A stretch of 64,000 bases of DNA from Strix aluco (taxonomy: Eukaryota; Chordata; Aves; Strigiformes; Strigidae). The translations under genes and the position numbers were made by a program. Positions within the stretch are counted from its first letter, which is position 1. Each line of letters opens with the position of its first letter. This document shows, one piece after another, positions 1-13,100 of this stretch. The notes beneath the pieces were generated by a model that did no database searches, had not been told where the DNA came from, and saw only the letters and a program-made list of their open reading frames with translations. The stretch spans positions 87,178,748 to 87,242,747 of the forward strand of contig NC_133935.1 of assembly GCF_031877795.1 (NCBI RefSeq), in the 5' to 3' direction.

Positions 1-1975
1 TCTTTGCTTCTACTGTCTCCACAAGTGTGTTCAGAGAACAGACCTTAGTTATTTGCTCCACCCGTGACTTTTGTTCACTGCTGCTATGGAGATCGATGAC
101 GTATCATGTCACAGGATTGGGGCTCCTAGATTAGTGGATGGAAAATTTGTTCCCCTGTTAGCACAGTCCCTGGCACGGCTTTACCCCAAGCAAACGTTCA
201 CACTCCCAAATAATGCACAGGTCCAGTCTGGGGCGAGCATGGGCAAAGGACCAGATAGTGTGGATATGACTCTGTTTTGGTGATGGAGGTATAAAGATAA
301 TTTAGGTCTGTGGACAGAAACTCTATTCTATATGTTGGCCGTGGAGCTAGAAGACATTTCCTTGGTCCACTTATTCTGTAGCATTGGCCATGGCCTAAGA
401 ACCTTCTTTAGTTGGCCAGGTCATCAATAATCTCATGTCCTCCTTGTCTCTGTGGGGATCCCACTGGCTTATGGTGGGGTCAGATGTCCTGCACTCCAGG
501 GAGCTCTCTGCAGCAGACCCAGCACATGGGTCTGGAGCCGTAATAGCTCAGCAAGGCTGCTGCAGTGAGGGCAGGTTTCCTAGTGTTGCCATGACCTAAA
601 GTCAAGAGGCCTTGGAGGCAGTAGATTACTGCAAACTTCATGAATCAGGGTAGAAAAATGAAATGTTCTCTGGACCCTCATTGATGAAACGATGTCGATG
701 TCTCAGCTGTTATTAGACCCAAGAGAATCTGTGCCCGAGAGAAAGGGCTGGGGAAGACCTGACTCTGCTCTGAGAAAATTCAATTTATTCTCTTGCTGCT
801 CTATTGCCTGGAATTTTTCCGTGCCTGGATCCTGGGTTCACTTGTGTGGGTGGGCATAATAAAAAGGGGCCATAGGCAGTCTAGACAGAGGTGGCCTCCT
901 GAAGGCAATCAATCTTCATTAAACAGGCCAGAGCCCAGCAGCTGGGAGATGAGCTAGGAGAGGAGCTATCTCCGTGTAGCACCACATTTAACCCTACAGC
1001 CAGCAGTACAGCAACCCCCTTGTACCTTGTTTTACTGAAATGAACAATTTGAGGTTTTTTTCCTCTTTTTTACTGGGCAGTTATGGTGGGCTTTTGCACT
1101 GGTGAGGGTGGATGGATTATGGATGATCCTTGTTTGCCTCAAGATGAGGGGTAGAAAATTAGGAGAATAGTTTGAAGACAGTGGGAAAGCTGCTGGGGTT
1201 TTCTCATCAGGGCTGTGCTTGTTCCTAGCACAGGGCACTTAGTCTGCTCTCCCATTGTACATGAATTACAGTCTGCCCCTTGTCTCCTTGACTAATGGTT
1301 CAACCCCAAGGGAAACCTATTTGCTGACCACCTGAAGGCTCAAGCCCTAGCCATCATCTCTGACCCATATGGGAGGGAGCTAAGCTCAGCTCTCTTGTGG
1401 ACTTCTCTTAGCTGCAAAAGTCTCTGAGAAGGAGCTGATGCCAGGCAGACGCTGGAGATTTCTCTAAGTATTTGCATCTATTTCTGGGACAACGTTACAT
1501 TTGCATATATTGCTGGGCCAAGGTCTGGGTTGAATGAAGCTGCCCTTTGTATTGCTCATGTAGATCTTTAGGCTCCTTCAGTCTCTCCATCAGCACAGGC
1601 TCTTCAGTATTATCCAGGTTGTACTGTTGGTGCCTAAATGTTATTTCTGATCTTGCTGTTGATGTACAAATGAATGTTCCCAAGCCTTAGAAATGGCAGC
1701 AGTGATCCAGAGAAACAGGCAACATTTCTCCCAGATATAAAAAACTTTAATGTTTCTTCTTGCACAATAATTGAGTGGCAACAAATGAGACAAGCAGGAT
1801 CGAGGTTGAAAACAAATGAAAGGACATAACATTTTCATGCAGCATGTGGTAAACCTGTGGAACTCATTGCCACAGGACATTGGGAGTGCTAAAAGTTCAA
1901 ATGGTTTCCAAAGTAAGAAGATTCATAGAAGAAAAGTTCATGCAGGGTATTGAAGTTAAATCCAGTTGGTGACTG
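1..1975. other. Non-coding flank, no gene seen
   Basis: I see no exon, RNA gene or recognisable repeat. The open frames here are under 80 codons, overlap on both strands and show no domain signature. The segment ends where a CR1 element begins. Confidence 0.6.
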
Positions 1976-2949
1976 GTCATGAGTGGTGTCCCCAAGGGCT
2001 GGGTTTTGGGGCCACTCCTGTTTAACATCATTATTGATGATCTAGACGAGGGGATCGAGTGCACCCTCAGTAAGTTTGCAGGTGACACCCAGTTGGGTGG
2101 GAGTGTTGGTCTGCTCGAGGGTAGGGAGGCTCTGCAGAGAGACCTGGCCAGGCTGGAGCGATGGGCTGAGGCCAACTGGAGGAGTTTCACGAAGGCCAAA
2201 TGCCGGGTTCTGCCCTTGGGCCACAACAACCCCCAGCAGCGCTACAGGCTTGGGGAGGAGTGGCTGGAGAGCTGCCAGTCAGAGAGGGACCTGGGGGGGA
2301 TTGATAATGAGCCAGCAGTGTGCCCAGGTGGCCAAGAAGGCCAATGGCATCCTGGCTTGTATCAGCACTAGCGTGGTCAGCAGGGACAGGGAAGGGATCT
2401 GACCCCTGTGCTCGGCACTGGTGAGGCTGCCCCTCGATGAGTGGGTTCAGTTTTGGGCCCCTCACTCCAAAAAGGCCATTGAATGACTCGAGCGTGTCCA
2501 GAGAAGGGCAACAGAGCTGGTGCAGGGTCTGGAGCACAGGTGTGATGGGGAGCGGCTGAGGGAACTGGGAGGGTTTAGTCTGGAGAAGAGGAGGCTGAGG
2601 GGAGACCTCATGGCCCTCTGCAACTGCCTGAAAGGAGGGTGCAGAGAGGGGGGATGAGTCTCTTGAGCCAAGGAACCAGCGGCAGGCCAAGAGGGAATGG
2701 CCTCAAGCTGCGCCAGGGCAGGGTCAGACTGGCTCTTAGGAAGGATTTCTTTGCAGAAGGGGTTGTTGGGCGTTGGAATGGGCTGCCCAGGGCAGGGGGG
2801 GAGTCCCCATCCCTGGAGGGGTTGAAGAGTCGGGTTGACCCAGCGCTGAGGGATCTGGTGGAGTTGGGAACGGTCAGGGTGAGGTTCATGGTTGGACTGG
2901 AGGATCTTCAAGGTTTTTTCCAACCTAGATGATTCTGTGATTCTGTGAA
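1976..2949 (+). mobile_element. CR1 LINE, 5'-truncated, dead
   Basis: The plus strand reads as the C-terminal half of a CR1 (chicken repeat 1) reverse transcriptase. It starts at the palm segment ([17 protein letters not shown]) and runs through a KFAGDT motif, where the second Asp of the usual catalytic pair is Gly. It continues through the CR1 tail with KLRQGR and WNGLP signatures, but the frame shifts between about 2370 and 2640, so the protein is broken. The copy ends at the typical CR1 3' tail of short ATTCTGTG repeats (2931-2949). A 5' truncation and a tandem octamer tail without poly-A are normal for CR1. It cannot mobilise. Confidence 0.95.
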
Positions 2950-5900
2950 TGCAAAGATATTTCCAAGATGCAGTCTGTGCCTGAGAAAGTCCCTAAGCTA
3001 TAGGTCACTGGAGACTGGAAAGATGGAAGTCTCCATGTGCTTGTCCTGCTCTTACACTCTTGTTAATCATCTGATGTTGGCCATTGTAGGAAGCAAACAC
3101 TGCGCTGGATGCCCCGACCTAATACTGCAGCTCTCATGCCTTTCTTCATACTTTGCTCACAACATCTGCTGCCTTTGCATAAATATTTCACTGGCACCAG
3201 CTGCAGCTCTCTGGCAGAACGAGAGTCAGCAGGGTTGACTCTCAGCTATCTTAGTTTTCCCAGAGTCTGCAGGATTTTCAGTGTGTCCTCCAGAGAGGCT
3301 GGAGTTTTCATCTTCCCTTTTCAAGCTCCATCTCAGTCTTTGGTGAGGCTTCAGAGGAGGAAGCAGTCTGAAATGCATTACAGGTGCGTGGGTTGCCGAA
3401 TTTCAGATGCTCCCCTTTCATTTTTTCTCTTATGGACAAGGTAAGTGAAAATGGAAGAGCTATATTGTAGTCACTGTGGGTCACAGTCCAAAGTGAGGAG
3501 ATGAGATAATGTGACTCTTATTTTGATTCAGACTACTGCAAAAAATATTGCAAAGGGGGAAAGTGATGGCTATTCTGTATCTTGTTATTGTCTGTGCTGG
3601 AGTCTTATACTGTGACCTTCTAATGAATTTTCATTTTGTAAATCCTACTTTTAGCTAAACATATTTGGAAAAGGGTGAAAAAGAGATCTGTGAGGTCCCG
3701 TAAGTGTTCTTTGGGACGCTTGTATTCAGGAGATGTGTGATGGGTATGATGCACATGTAGGGATAATTTTATCCCCTGGCTCCCCCCCGCATTAGATCTA
3801 ATCCTGCACCCTAATATTTACAGGATAGATAAAATCTGAAGCAGAGGCTTAAAATCCCATATATAGGAGTGGCTCTAATTATTTTTAATGATCACTGGCT
3901 AGTGTTTCTATTTGCATAAGTCAGAAATGCAATCTATGTACAGCTCTCAGCTGCACCTGGCTTGCAGTTGGGGTCCTGTGCTAACATTGTGAGGTGGCTG
4001 TCATCAAGGCTGTGGTAGCACAGGGGCTGGTAATTAAGCAGGGTCCCCAGCTGTGGGGAGGAGCAAGCCAAACCCACCAGTCTGCCCTGGAGCTGTTTGG
4101 CATGCCCAGTCTGCCTGTGCCCGGCCAGCAAAGATGGTGCCATCTCCCACCCTTCAGCCATGCAAGGTGTGGGGTCAAACGGCTCTTGACCATGTGGAGA
4201 GTTTGATATGTGGCACCCAGTTTTATCCTGACCCATTTCTTTCTCTTCCAAAGCAGCAGAGTCTCAGCCTGGTGGTGTTTCGTGATATAAATGGTTTTTA
4301 TCCCTCTTTTCACCTCCACTGTCCATTTAATTCCCTGTAGCGCAGCCACAACCACTTCTTCCCATGGTAGAGCAACACCAAGAGCCACACAGTGACCCCA
4401 GGAAGGGTTGATAACAGAGGACACCCTTTCTCTGTTCAAAAAATATAGACAAGAAGGCAAGAAGCCTATTATTCTTTTTCCTCTCAACTTGTTTTAATTC
4501 TGACAATATGTTCCAGAACATAGTGAGATTTGACCACATGCAGGTTGGAGGGAACATTAGTTTGGCTGAAGCGTTTTGGAGTCCTTTTAGAGCACATCTT
4601 CATCAGCCTCTATGTTAAGGCACCACTACCTTTGCTCTTAATAATTTGATTCCTTGGTGCTGTAGACATGCCAGTATCCAGGGAAGCCATTCACTCCTGC
4701 ATGTGGGAGTGCAGCGTTTGTCAGTCCACTTGATAGCTGACTTGTAGCCCTCCTTGCCAAGGTAAATTATCTGTAGATCAATTGTTTTGAGTTTACTGTT
4801 ACCTTTAAGTGCTTCCACAGGATAGTCAGGTTGCAGGTGTATATGTGCAAGTGTGAAATAGAAATGCCAGCCTAGGTGAAAGGTGAGGATTTGCTCCTTC
4901 TGAGAGACATCTCGAGTGAACGCAGCTGTGACAGGAATCTGCTGTGCTTTGGAGCTCCCTTTTGCTCCTGGAAAAATTAATGGTGCTGAGAAGAGCTACC
5001 CAGCCTGGTTATCTGACCACTTGGGCATCATTTCACAAGTTATGCCTCAGCAGGCGGAGCACTGAAGGCTCTTCTTTGCTCACTTTGCAGAGGCGTGAGT
5101 ACTGGAGTTGCTCTGGGGATGCACTAAAAAGCTTTTCTTTTTCTTGCCTTGTAAACTATAGGTACTCTCATCTGAGAAAAAAATTATGATGATGATTTTT
5201 AGGTAGGTCTTTGCTTGCTTTCTAGAATACAAAGGACTGCACAGCACTGCCCTGTTGAGTGTACTTACTCCTGCAAGGCCCTTGTACACTCCTGCTGCCC
5301 ACACTTTTCCCTCTGTGATCCCACTTCTAGGTTTGTGATCTCACACCCATTTCTGCTGCCAGACTCATGACTCCATGTGAAACCGCTGTCCTACAGACAC
5401 GGCACTTGAACGCTCCCACTGCAAGAGCAAGGAGCTTCCTGCTGAAGACACGAAATCTGTCTTTGTTACACTATGGAAAGAAAATCCTTCGTTAACCCTT
5501 AACCTGTAATGGTTTTAGCACCAAAAAATGCCTAATGGTCTAGGAATTATGCTCCATAGCCCGAAAGTGTAGTGTTTTATCCTACTTTCTTGCCATTGCC
5601 ACCAGGTTAGACATCTCCAAGCAGGCTGCCATACTGACTATTCATGGATAGTTAAGTCCAGCCTAACCCCTCACCCACCCTAACCAGCTGTAGTGGAAGG
5701 GGCTTGATGCTTCCTACTGCGACATAAGCCTGCGGTCAGTAAAAGCCTGGAGGGAGCAGGGACAGGACAGCTGGACTGTGGTGCCACTGTGTCACATGAT
5801 GTATTTGCCATGCTGGCCGTCAGTAGTTGTTGTGGTAAAGCTGGCTTTTCAGGTAAATCGGTGGCTGAGTGAAGTTCAGTGAGTATTGTCCATGAGAGCA

Positions 5901-8900
5901 AGGATATTAATTGCTAGGATGCTAATTACCAATTTGTGAGATTGTATTTCGCCCAGTGACTCCCGATGCAACACCTCTGAAGGGTAAAGGGTTCTGTTCC
6001 CTTCCCCCTTCAGATGAAAAAGATGCTCATTTCTTCTACACCTGTTCTCAGAATTGCATAAACTTCTGGAACTTACCTAAAATTCAGCTGACATGCAGGA
6101 TTTTTTAAAAGTCTGCTCTAAATAATTAAAAATATGATTAAATGACACATGGCTTGTGTCTGAGGTAACCCATCAGTGCATCTGGCTGCCTTCCATCCTT
6201 GGACTGTTGATAGTTAATTTTAAGCTGAAAGGTCCATTTTTGAGTGACTAGGCATGCTACATTCATTTCAACATCTGCTCATGATGGAGACAGGGTCTCC
6301 TTCACTTACCATTCATTTTGAGATCATCTCAATGGATAAGGTCAAACCATCAGAGCTCTCACTAATATTTGGGGGGAATTTGGTGATCTTAGTAATTGGT
6401 CTGTATCTGGCTGGAGATGTTTAGGAGTTGTTTGTGTTCAATGAACATATGAACATACTTTCCAGCCAAGTCATGATCTACTGCATATTTTACCCTTACT
6501 TACTCTTCTGATCTGCCACTTGCTGTCATTTTTGAGACACATGGAATTTTGTGGGTGGTGACCGCTGGGAATTGAAAGACAGTGACTTTTTGGACTTGAA
6601 GCACCTTGCAAGTATTTGTATGTGGGTTAGAGAAGGTCTTCTGCTTCTACCAAGTGTGTCCACGTTGCCTTGCTGAAGGCTAGATGAACAGAGTAGGTGC
6701 ATACCATAACCACTTCCTCATCTGGTGAAAACCACCCGACTGCTTTAGATTAGATGTCCCTAACAGAGAGCACACCACCAGGAAGCACAAAATGCTGCCA
6801 TCACATGAGGAAACATTGTGTTACACTCCCTGCATAGTCCCTGTGTAGTCTTGGGACTTACAATCTCTTCACTGCTGTGTTTCCAATTTCTAACATCTGC
6901 CGTGTGTCCGATTGCCTGACGTGAGAGTGAACTGGGCTACCAAATGGTGCCAGTAATTGAAATGGGATGTGTGACCAGTACAACAGAGACTCCAACCCAG
7001 CTTTCCCAGTCCCATCTTGCTGTGGTATCCTGATGGCAAGGGAATATATCCCAGCAGGGTATTTCCCTGTACCTCCTACAGAGCATTCAGCTACAGCCAG
7101 TGAAATGTGTTCTGTATTATTTCCAAGGGGTAGGCACGAGGGAGGTCTCTGTTTCTTCTGATCGAGCTTAATTTCATTTATTTAGTAACTTCTTGTTTAG
7201 AGGGTTTTTTTTAATCTCAAGGCATTTTCTCCAGCCAGCACAGGCACAAGTGCCTTCCACATTGTGGGATTTAACTGAACTGGTTCCTAATTCATCTGGA
7301 ATTTAATAAGGGGTATTTCCCCTCCAAGATGTTGCCTTCATTGTTGAGTTTTCCCTTCTGTCCGGTTTCTCTGGGACCTACATGCTGCTTTTTCCTGTAG
7401 TTGGGATGTTTGGGCCAAGACACTTATAGACTCTTCTCTGCCTGATGATTTCTGTGAAATTTGGTTTGGTATTTTGTAGGAAAGATAGCAAAGCCCTGAA
7501 GATATAGACGTACAGATGGGCTCACCATATTTGCTTCATTCCGACAGGCAAATCGTAATGTTTTCAAAGATTGTGGTTCTGGGGAAGGACTCAGGCCCCT
7601 TTAGCACCAGCAGAAGGGGATGGATGTGACATATGAAGATGTCTTTGCAGGTGTCTTTAACAGAGAAAGCAAAGGACTGGTCCCTTCAGCAGGTGACACT
7701 GCAAGAGAAGGGCAGGGGTTGAAACAGTGAGACTGGGATGGGGAGGGAAATGCATGGCTGCCTGTGGGAAGGGGGGGATCATGCTGGAATAAGAGCTACA
7801 GAGCATCTTGATCGCTTCCGGGCAGCATGTGGGTACCTCCAGAGAGAGCCATATATCAATCTGGAGGTCTGGCTTAGCATCACAAGAGATCAATGTCCTC
7901 TTCTTCCCCACAGTAACCTCAGCAGCACCAAGAGATGCTCCACGTTGGCACTCCAAGTAATTTGGTGGAGGCTCATTCAGGCAGTGGTCCTTCACACTTG
8001 GCGTCTTCCGCCTTTCCAGCAAAAGGAATGCTTGTGGTGGCACCGGTTTAAAAGCACAAACCGTTTCCATATATTTCATATATGGCTCTAAGGGTCTGCT
8101 TTGGTCATTCTTGGTGGTCAGTGCTTGCTGGGTTGATGCTGTGGAATATCAGACAAGGGACCATCAGTGCCCAAAGGTGTGGCCCTTTATATCTGTATAG
8201 GGCAAGTCTAACACCGAGGAAAATGTTTCTTTAGCTCGGTAGCTAATGAATCTGATATGCTCTAAGGAGAGAAAGTTTGCATGTGAAGCCTACCCACAAA
8301 ACCCCCCAAAACACTCTGTTTTAGAGAGAAAAAAATCTGTGCTGTGTGGTGTTAGCCTGGATCCAGAGGTGACAATCCATCAGAGTCACCTGTGTTTCAT
8401 GAGGGTCTGGTTTGACCCAGGATGCACTCTGCTGATGTGATAACGCTTCTGACTCTTCACAACAAGGTGCTGCAGAGCCTGCCAGGGTCCAGACAGCATT
8501 TAGAGAGAGGAGAAGGATGAGCTCTCTTCCCCACTGAGTGGCCCTCCTATCAGATACTGGGGGACATTCCTCCTTGGGCCATCACTACCTCTGTGCAGGT
8601 GGCATTTTAGCCACTGGATTCCCCTCATATGGGGCATCAAATAGGTGATAGATGTTAATAGGTGTCAGTTTTGAGCAGAGATGAACTAGAAGTCCAGAGG
8701 AGATATTTCATAACCCCTTGACAGCCCCCTGGGCCACGCTATAGTTGCTTTAATAGCCTGAACCTAAGCAGAAAGGTTATGAGAAGAAAGTATGTACAGG
8801 CTGTGTTTTGATCGCTGCCTGTTGAAAACAGCTACCCTGTGACCTGGCACAGGCTGGAAGTGGTTGATTTGGTTCATGGGCTCCAAACAATGCACGGGGA

Positions 8901-9884
8901 AGACGTGAGATGTTGAAATGTTGAACCTTACATTTTTGCGGGGTTTCATTCTTCTGCTTTCACCCATCATCTTGACTCACCTCCCTTGCTGTGCGCTTTT
9001 GCTGTGGAGTGGAAGATATGGTGCGTTGCCCTGAGGTGGGGCTGGCTGTGATTTCAAACATCTGGTGCCTCCAGCCCTCTCTCCCTCAAAAGCAGAGCTC
9101 TGGGCAGGAATTACCATGAAACCTGGCAGAGGACTGGTAGACTTTTTGGTGTTGATGATGAGCTAAGTGGGACATGAGCAGTTGAACCTGGTGTAAGTTG
9201 CTGGGGGGAGGTGCTCAGATGGGGACCATACCCTCAGCTGGTGAAACCTGGACATCTGTTGGTTTCAATCAGGATGCCCCAGGCTGTGGGTGCTGGATTG
9301 AGTATGCATTCATTGCATGAATTTGAGGGCAAACGCAGCTGCCCTCTCCATCCTGCAGGGACTGGCTTCTTGGTGAGTCACTTCCCAGCCCTTCTGCAGG
9401 GTATATGTGAAGACAGTGAGATGTATGACCCTTCCCACCACTTCCATCCATATGTCCTAGAATAAGAGGAGGCTCTGGGGTCTCAGAGTGATCAGGTGTT
9501 TAATGCTTTCCTTTTGGGTGTAGAAACGGCAGGGACTGCATGCTGCTGTAATGTGTGGCTTGACAGGGAAGATAAATGGACTTGCTGAGCAACGTTAAAT
9601 ATGAAAAAGCCCAGGAGCTCCCCTGTTTCTCCCTGCATCTCCAAATTGAGTTTTGAAGCTGTAATTTTAAGCTGGCGTGGGACAGGCATGGATGGAAATG
9701 TTGTCAAGTACAGGCAGCATCTGCTGCTCGAGGGGGAAGGAGCTGATGTAAAATGTGATCTTTGTGAATGGGGAGCCCTGGGCTGAGATATAACACATCA
9801 GCACATGCCTCCTTTCCAAGAAATACACATAAAAAGGTTAAAAAAAACCACCACACTGAATGTACAGGGAGGGGTGGACTCTGT
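2950..9884. other. Non-coding interval, no gene seen
   Basis: This is about 7 kb of unique-looking sequence. I see no splice-bounded coding segment with domain similarity. The longest open frames (3981-4487 minus, 7657-8079 minus) overlap open frames on the other strand and match no family I recognise. Confidence 0.55.
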
Positions 9885-10185
9885 GCAGCAAGGCCAATTG
9901 TGTCTTGGGCTGCATTAGTAAAAGTGGAGCCAACATGGCCAGGGAAGAGATCCTTCCCTCTGTCGGCACTTGTGGGGTGGCATTTGGAGTGGAATGTCCA
10001 ATTTTGGGCTCCCCAGTACAGGAAGGTTATTGATACACTGGAGCAACTGCAGTTGAGGCCACTGAGATGGTCAGGGGCAGGAGAGCATGATGTACGAGGA
10101 GATACTTGGAGATCTGGGTCTGTTCAGCTTGGAGAAGGGATCAGACGATTGGTCCTCTGGGGCTCCTTTCCCAACCTAACCTGTG
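9885..10185 (+). mobile_element. CR1 LINE fragment
   Basis: A diverged internal piece of CR1 in plus orientation. It contains the characteristic run encoding VQFWAPQYRKVIDTLEQLQ, the GEHD-like segment and the 'gggtctgttcagcttggagaag' stretch that follows it in CR1. Both ends are missing, including the 3' octamer tail, and the edges are approximate. It is embedded in an open frame (9768-10400) that is not a host gene. Confidence 0.85.
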
Positions 10186-13100
10186 ATTTTTACAATTCAG
10201 TGACATCTCAATCCTTCAGCTGTGCTGAATTGCCCATCAGAGCAAGCACTGAGCTCACAGGGCCCCGCGCAGAGGACAAGCTGTGTGTCTGTCTCCTCTT
10301 CCACCAACTCTTTGGGCGGCTTATGCTGATGGAGCCTAACGGGACCCCCAGCATATCCAGTGCCCTGGGTGAGAACTGTCCTTCTCTGCCTTATAACTGA
10401 GTCTCTTAGCTCCCGGGCATCCAAAATTGTAACTCAGGCCACCTGAGATGATGAGAATATATTTAAAATCATGTGGTTTTTTAGAAAAGATGGCTCTGTA
10501 ACACCTCAGAGCATTAGGCTGAGGAGTTTAGATGCTGCTAAGGGAAAAGTGAAAGAGTGCTGTGGCTGCTTTCTGAAAGGATCATTTTCATTTATTTGCT
10601 TTAAAATTACGTAAGTTTGAAGTATTTTATCAGATAGGAGAACTTGCTGGATTATGTTCTTTAAGAAAAACTAAAATGTTTCAAGCTGTGCTCCATATGC
10701 ATTTCTTTTGGAAAACTCTGGTTTGCAGGTGGGGAAATTTTGAAATGGCTCAAAATTTGAAACCCTCCCAAGGAACAGGTTGGGATACAATTAGTTAAAG
10801 AGGCTGTGGACACTGCCCTTGTGTGACACACATACATGTGTGGGGACACCAGTGGTCTGCCGGTGCCGTGTTGCTTTCTGCAGGAGCTGGCACGTGTCGC
10901 AGCAGCCGCATCTCCAGGGACGGTCCTTGTGGCTGGTGCTCAGTCATTAACATTCAACATCCGATGGTTTTTGGAAACATGGGCTTCTCTGTTTTTATTT
11001 TAAGGAATTAAAGAGAAATAGTGCCCACAGCAACACGACAGACACCTGTGATCCATCCTGTGGTGGTGATGTAGGAAATGTCAGACTGGAGGATTAGCTG
11101 CCAGCGATCCCAGCACGGCAGGGGTCAGACATGGGCATGGATTCAGTGGCCTGAACATGTAAATATTTACCATATTTTCAGGTTCTGGATTATCTCTCCA
11201 GGCCTCCAACACCCTTTGCAGGAGGGCAGAGGTCTCCCCTAATTCCTGAGACATAACTGCAAGCCCCATGCATGTCTCAGCTGCCTGGTGGCATCTCTTA
11301 TGGCACTAAATGCCTGGTTTTAGGCAAAGGCACCAAACCCACTGAGTCTTAACAAGTTTTTGATCATCAGCTGAGCCTGAATAACTGTGTGTACCCCCGT
11401 GTGCATGATCCTGCACTGCTCCTGGCCAGTATGATTTAAAGCAGATGAGTTCATACCTATTCCTCTCTGCCTAAAAAATAACACTTTTCCTCTTGCATAT
11501 ATATTGGCCTCAGAGCATCTTCTTGCTGAAAGGCTCCCTCTCTGCTTGTGCATTGTGTTTTGTTAAACCACAGTAATTTGCTCATGGAGCTAAGCCCTTA
11601 ATCTTCCCATCTGTACAACATACAGCTATTTAATGTTATTTTGCTCAAAATACATAACATTTCTGCATATTTAAAGCAGATAATATTGCAGTGCTTGCGT
11701 AAACGTGGGCAGAGTCAAGGGGAAGTTTTTGGCTGGGTTTCTGCACTTCATTGTCTGGCTGGTACTTATAGGCTTAACTTATGGGTACTTACAGGCTTAA
11801 CCACAGTTGAGTTCTTTGAAGGCTTTTCTTTGGTTTATTTCCTTTTTTATTTAGTAAATGGTGAAAAGGGAAGAGGCAAATTTTGAACATGTTTCTGACT
11901 AACTGCAAATGGCTTGAAATAAACGGCTGCATGTGACTTTATTCTATTAGAAAAGCAGGACAGGCAAAATTGCTGCTAAATTGTAAGCAAAGGGTCACCC
12001 TGCTCTGCAATTACCGTGGTCCCTAATGCACTGAATTGCAAATCATATCCGTTCCTGGAGCGTAATACTATCTGGCTCTGCGTGCCAGACTAAAATGAGC
12101 TCATAGAGCAAAGCAGCCTGAGAAAACAGCTTTCAGAAGAGATGGGAAAATGGTCTTAATCTCCAACCTGAGTGGGAAAGTAATCAGCCTCAGTTCCTTC
12201 ACTCTGCAAGGAAGACCTTTGTACAACAGCAAGGGGCAAAGGTACCACTTGCAAATAGTGCTGTATTAACAGCTTCTCTGCTGGGTGTTGCTGTGCTGCT
12301 GGAGGATGTTTTTAGGGACTGGTATCCTGTTGGTTTCAGGATGGGCACATCTACAAATGATAGATTTCTCTGTCCTGGAATTGAAAATGTGCTTTGAAAT
12401 GCCAAGTGGAAATGTATCACATGGATAAAACTCCAAATATTTCAAGTCTTCTGATTTTTTCTCCAGCCAAAGTTACATTTTTAACAGCACAATTTTGCCC
12501 AGATTTGCCTTGCCCCCATGATGGTGTGACCCAAACTGAACAGCAGTCCTGGCAGCAACTAGGCTCCTAAACTGGACTCTTCATTGAAATGGGATGAGTC
12601 CAGACCTTGCTGCCACAGTCTGGCAGCATCAATGGTTTCTGCAACCACGATGCATAGCCGTCTCAAGAGCACAAATTTTCTTGAACTTCTCTTTTTTGGC
12701 ATTTTGCTTCCCATAGGGGCCATCTTTGCTAGGAGGACGTCACTGGGAGTGTGCACCAGGACTGAGGCCAGGATCTCTTGGTCTAAAGAGCATTTCACAG
12801 TTGAGAGAAGAGGACATGACTGTTGGGTTAGAAATTTGGAGCTCAGTCTGCTTCTGTGCTCAGTTACCAAAATGAGGTCACTTTTTCATCTCTGGCAACA
12901 TTTTTGCCACCTGCCCACCATGCCTACTTGGACTGTATCTCTGAATTGCAATGCAGCTTTGCACCACTATCCCCAGTTAGCTCTGGGACTGGCAGCAACA
13001 CATCCCAGCCTGGCAGTTGGTAATGTAGTTGTGCTGCTGCTCCTGTTTCTGGAGTTGGTGTGTCTCTGGATGCTACACTGTGATGTATCCACTGGTTCAG

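Noticed and set aside
2187..2690. 167-codon minus-strand frame
   Set aside because: It is the antisense shadow of the CR1 element on the plus strand.
7657..8079. 140-codon minus-strand frame and 117-codon plus-strand frame overlapping it
   Set aside because: Mutual overlap, no recognisable family, and no surrounding splice signals in a sensible phase.
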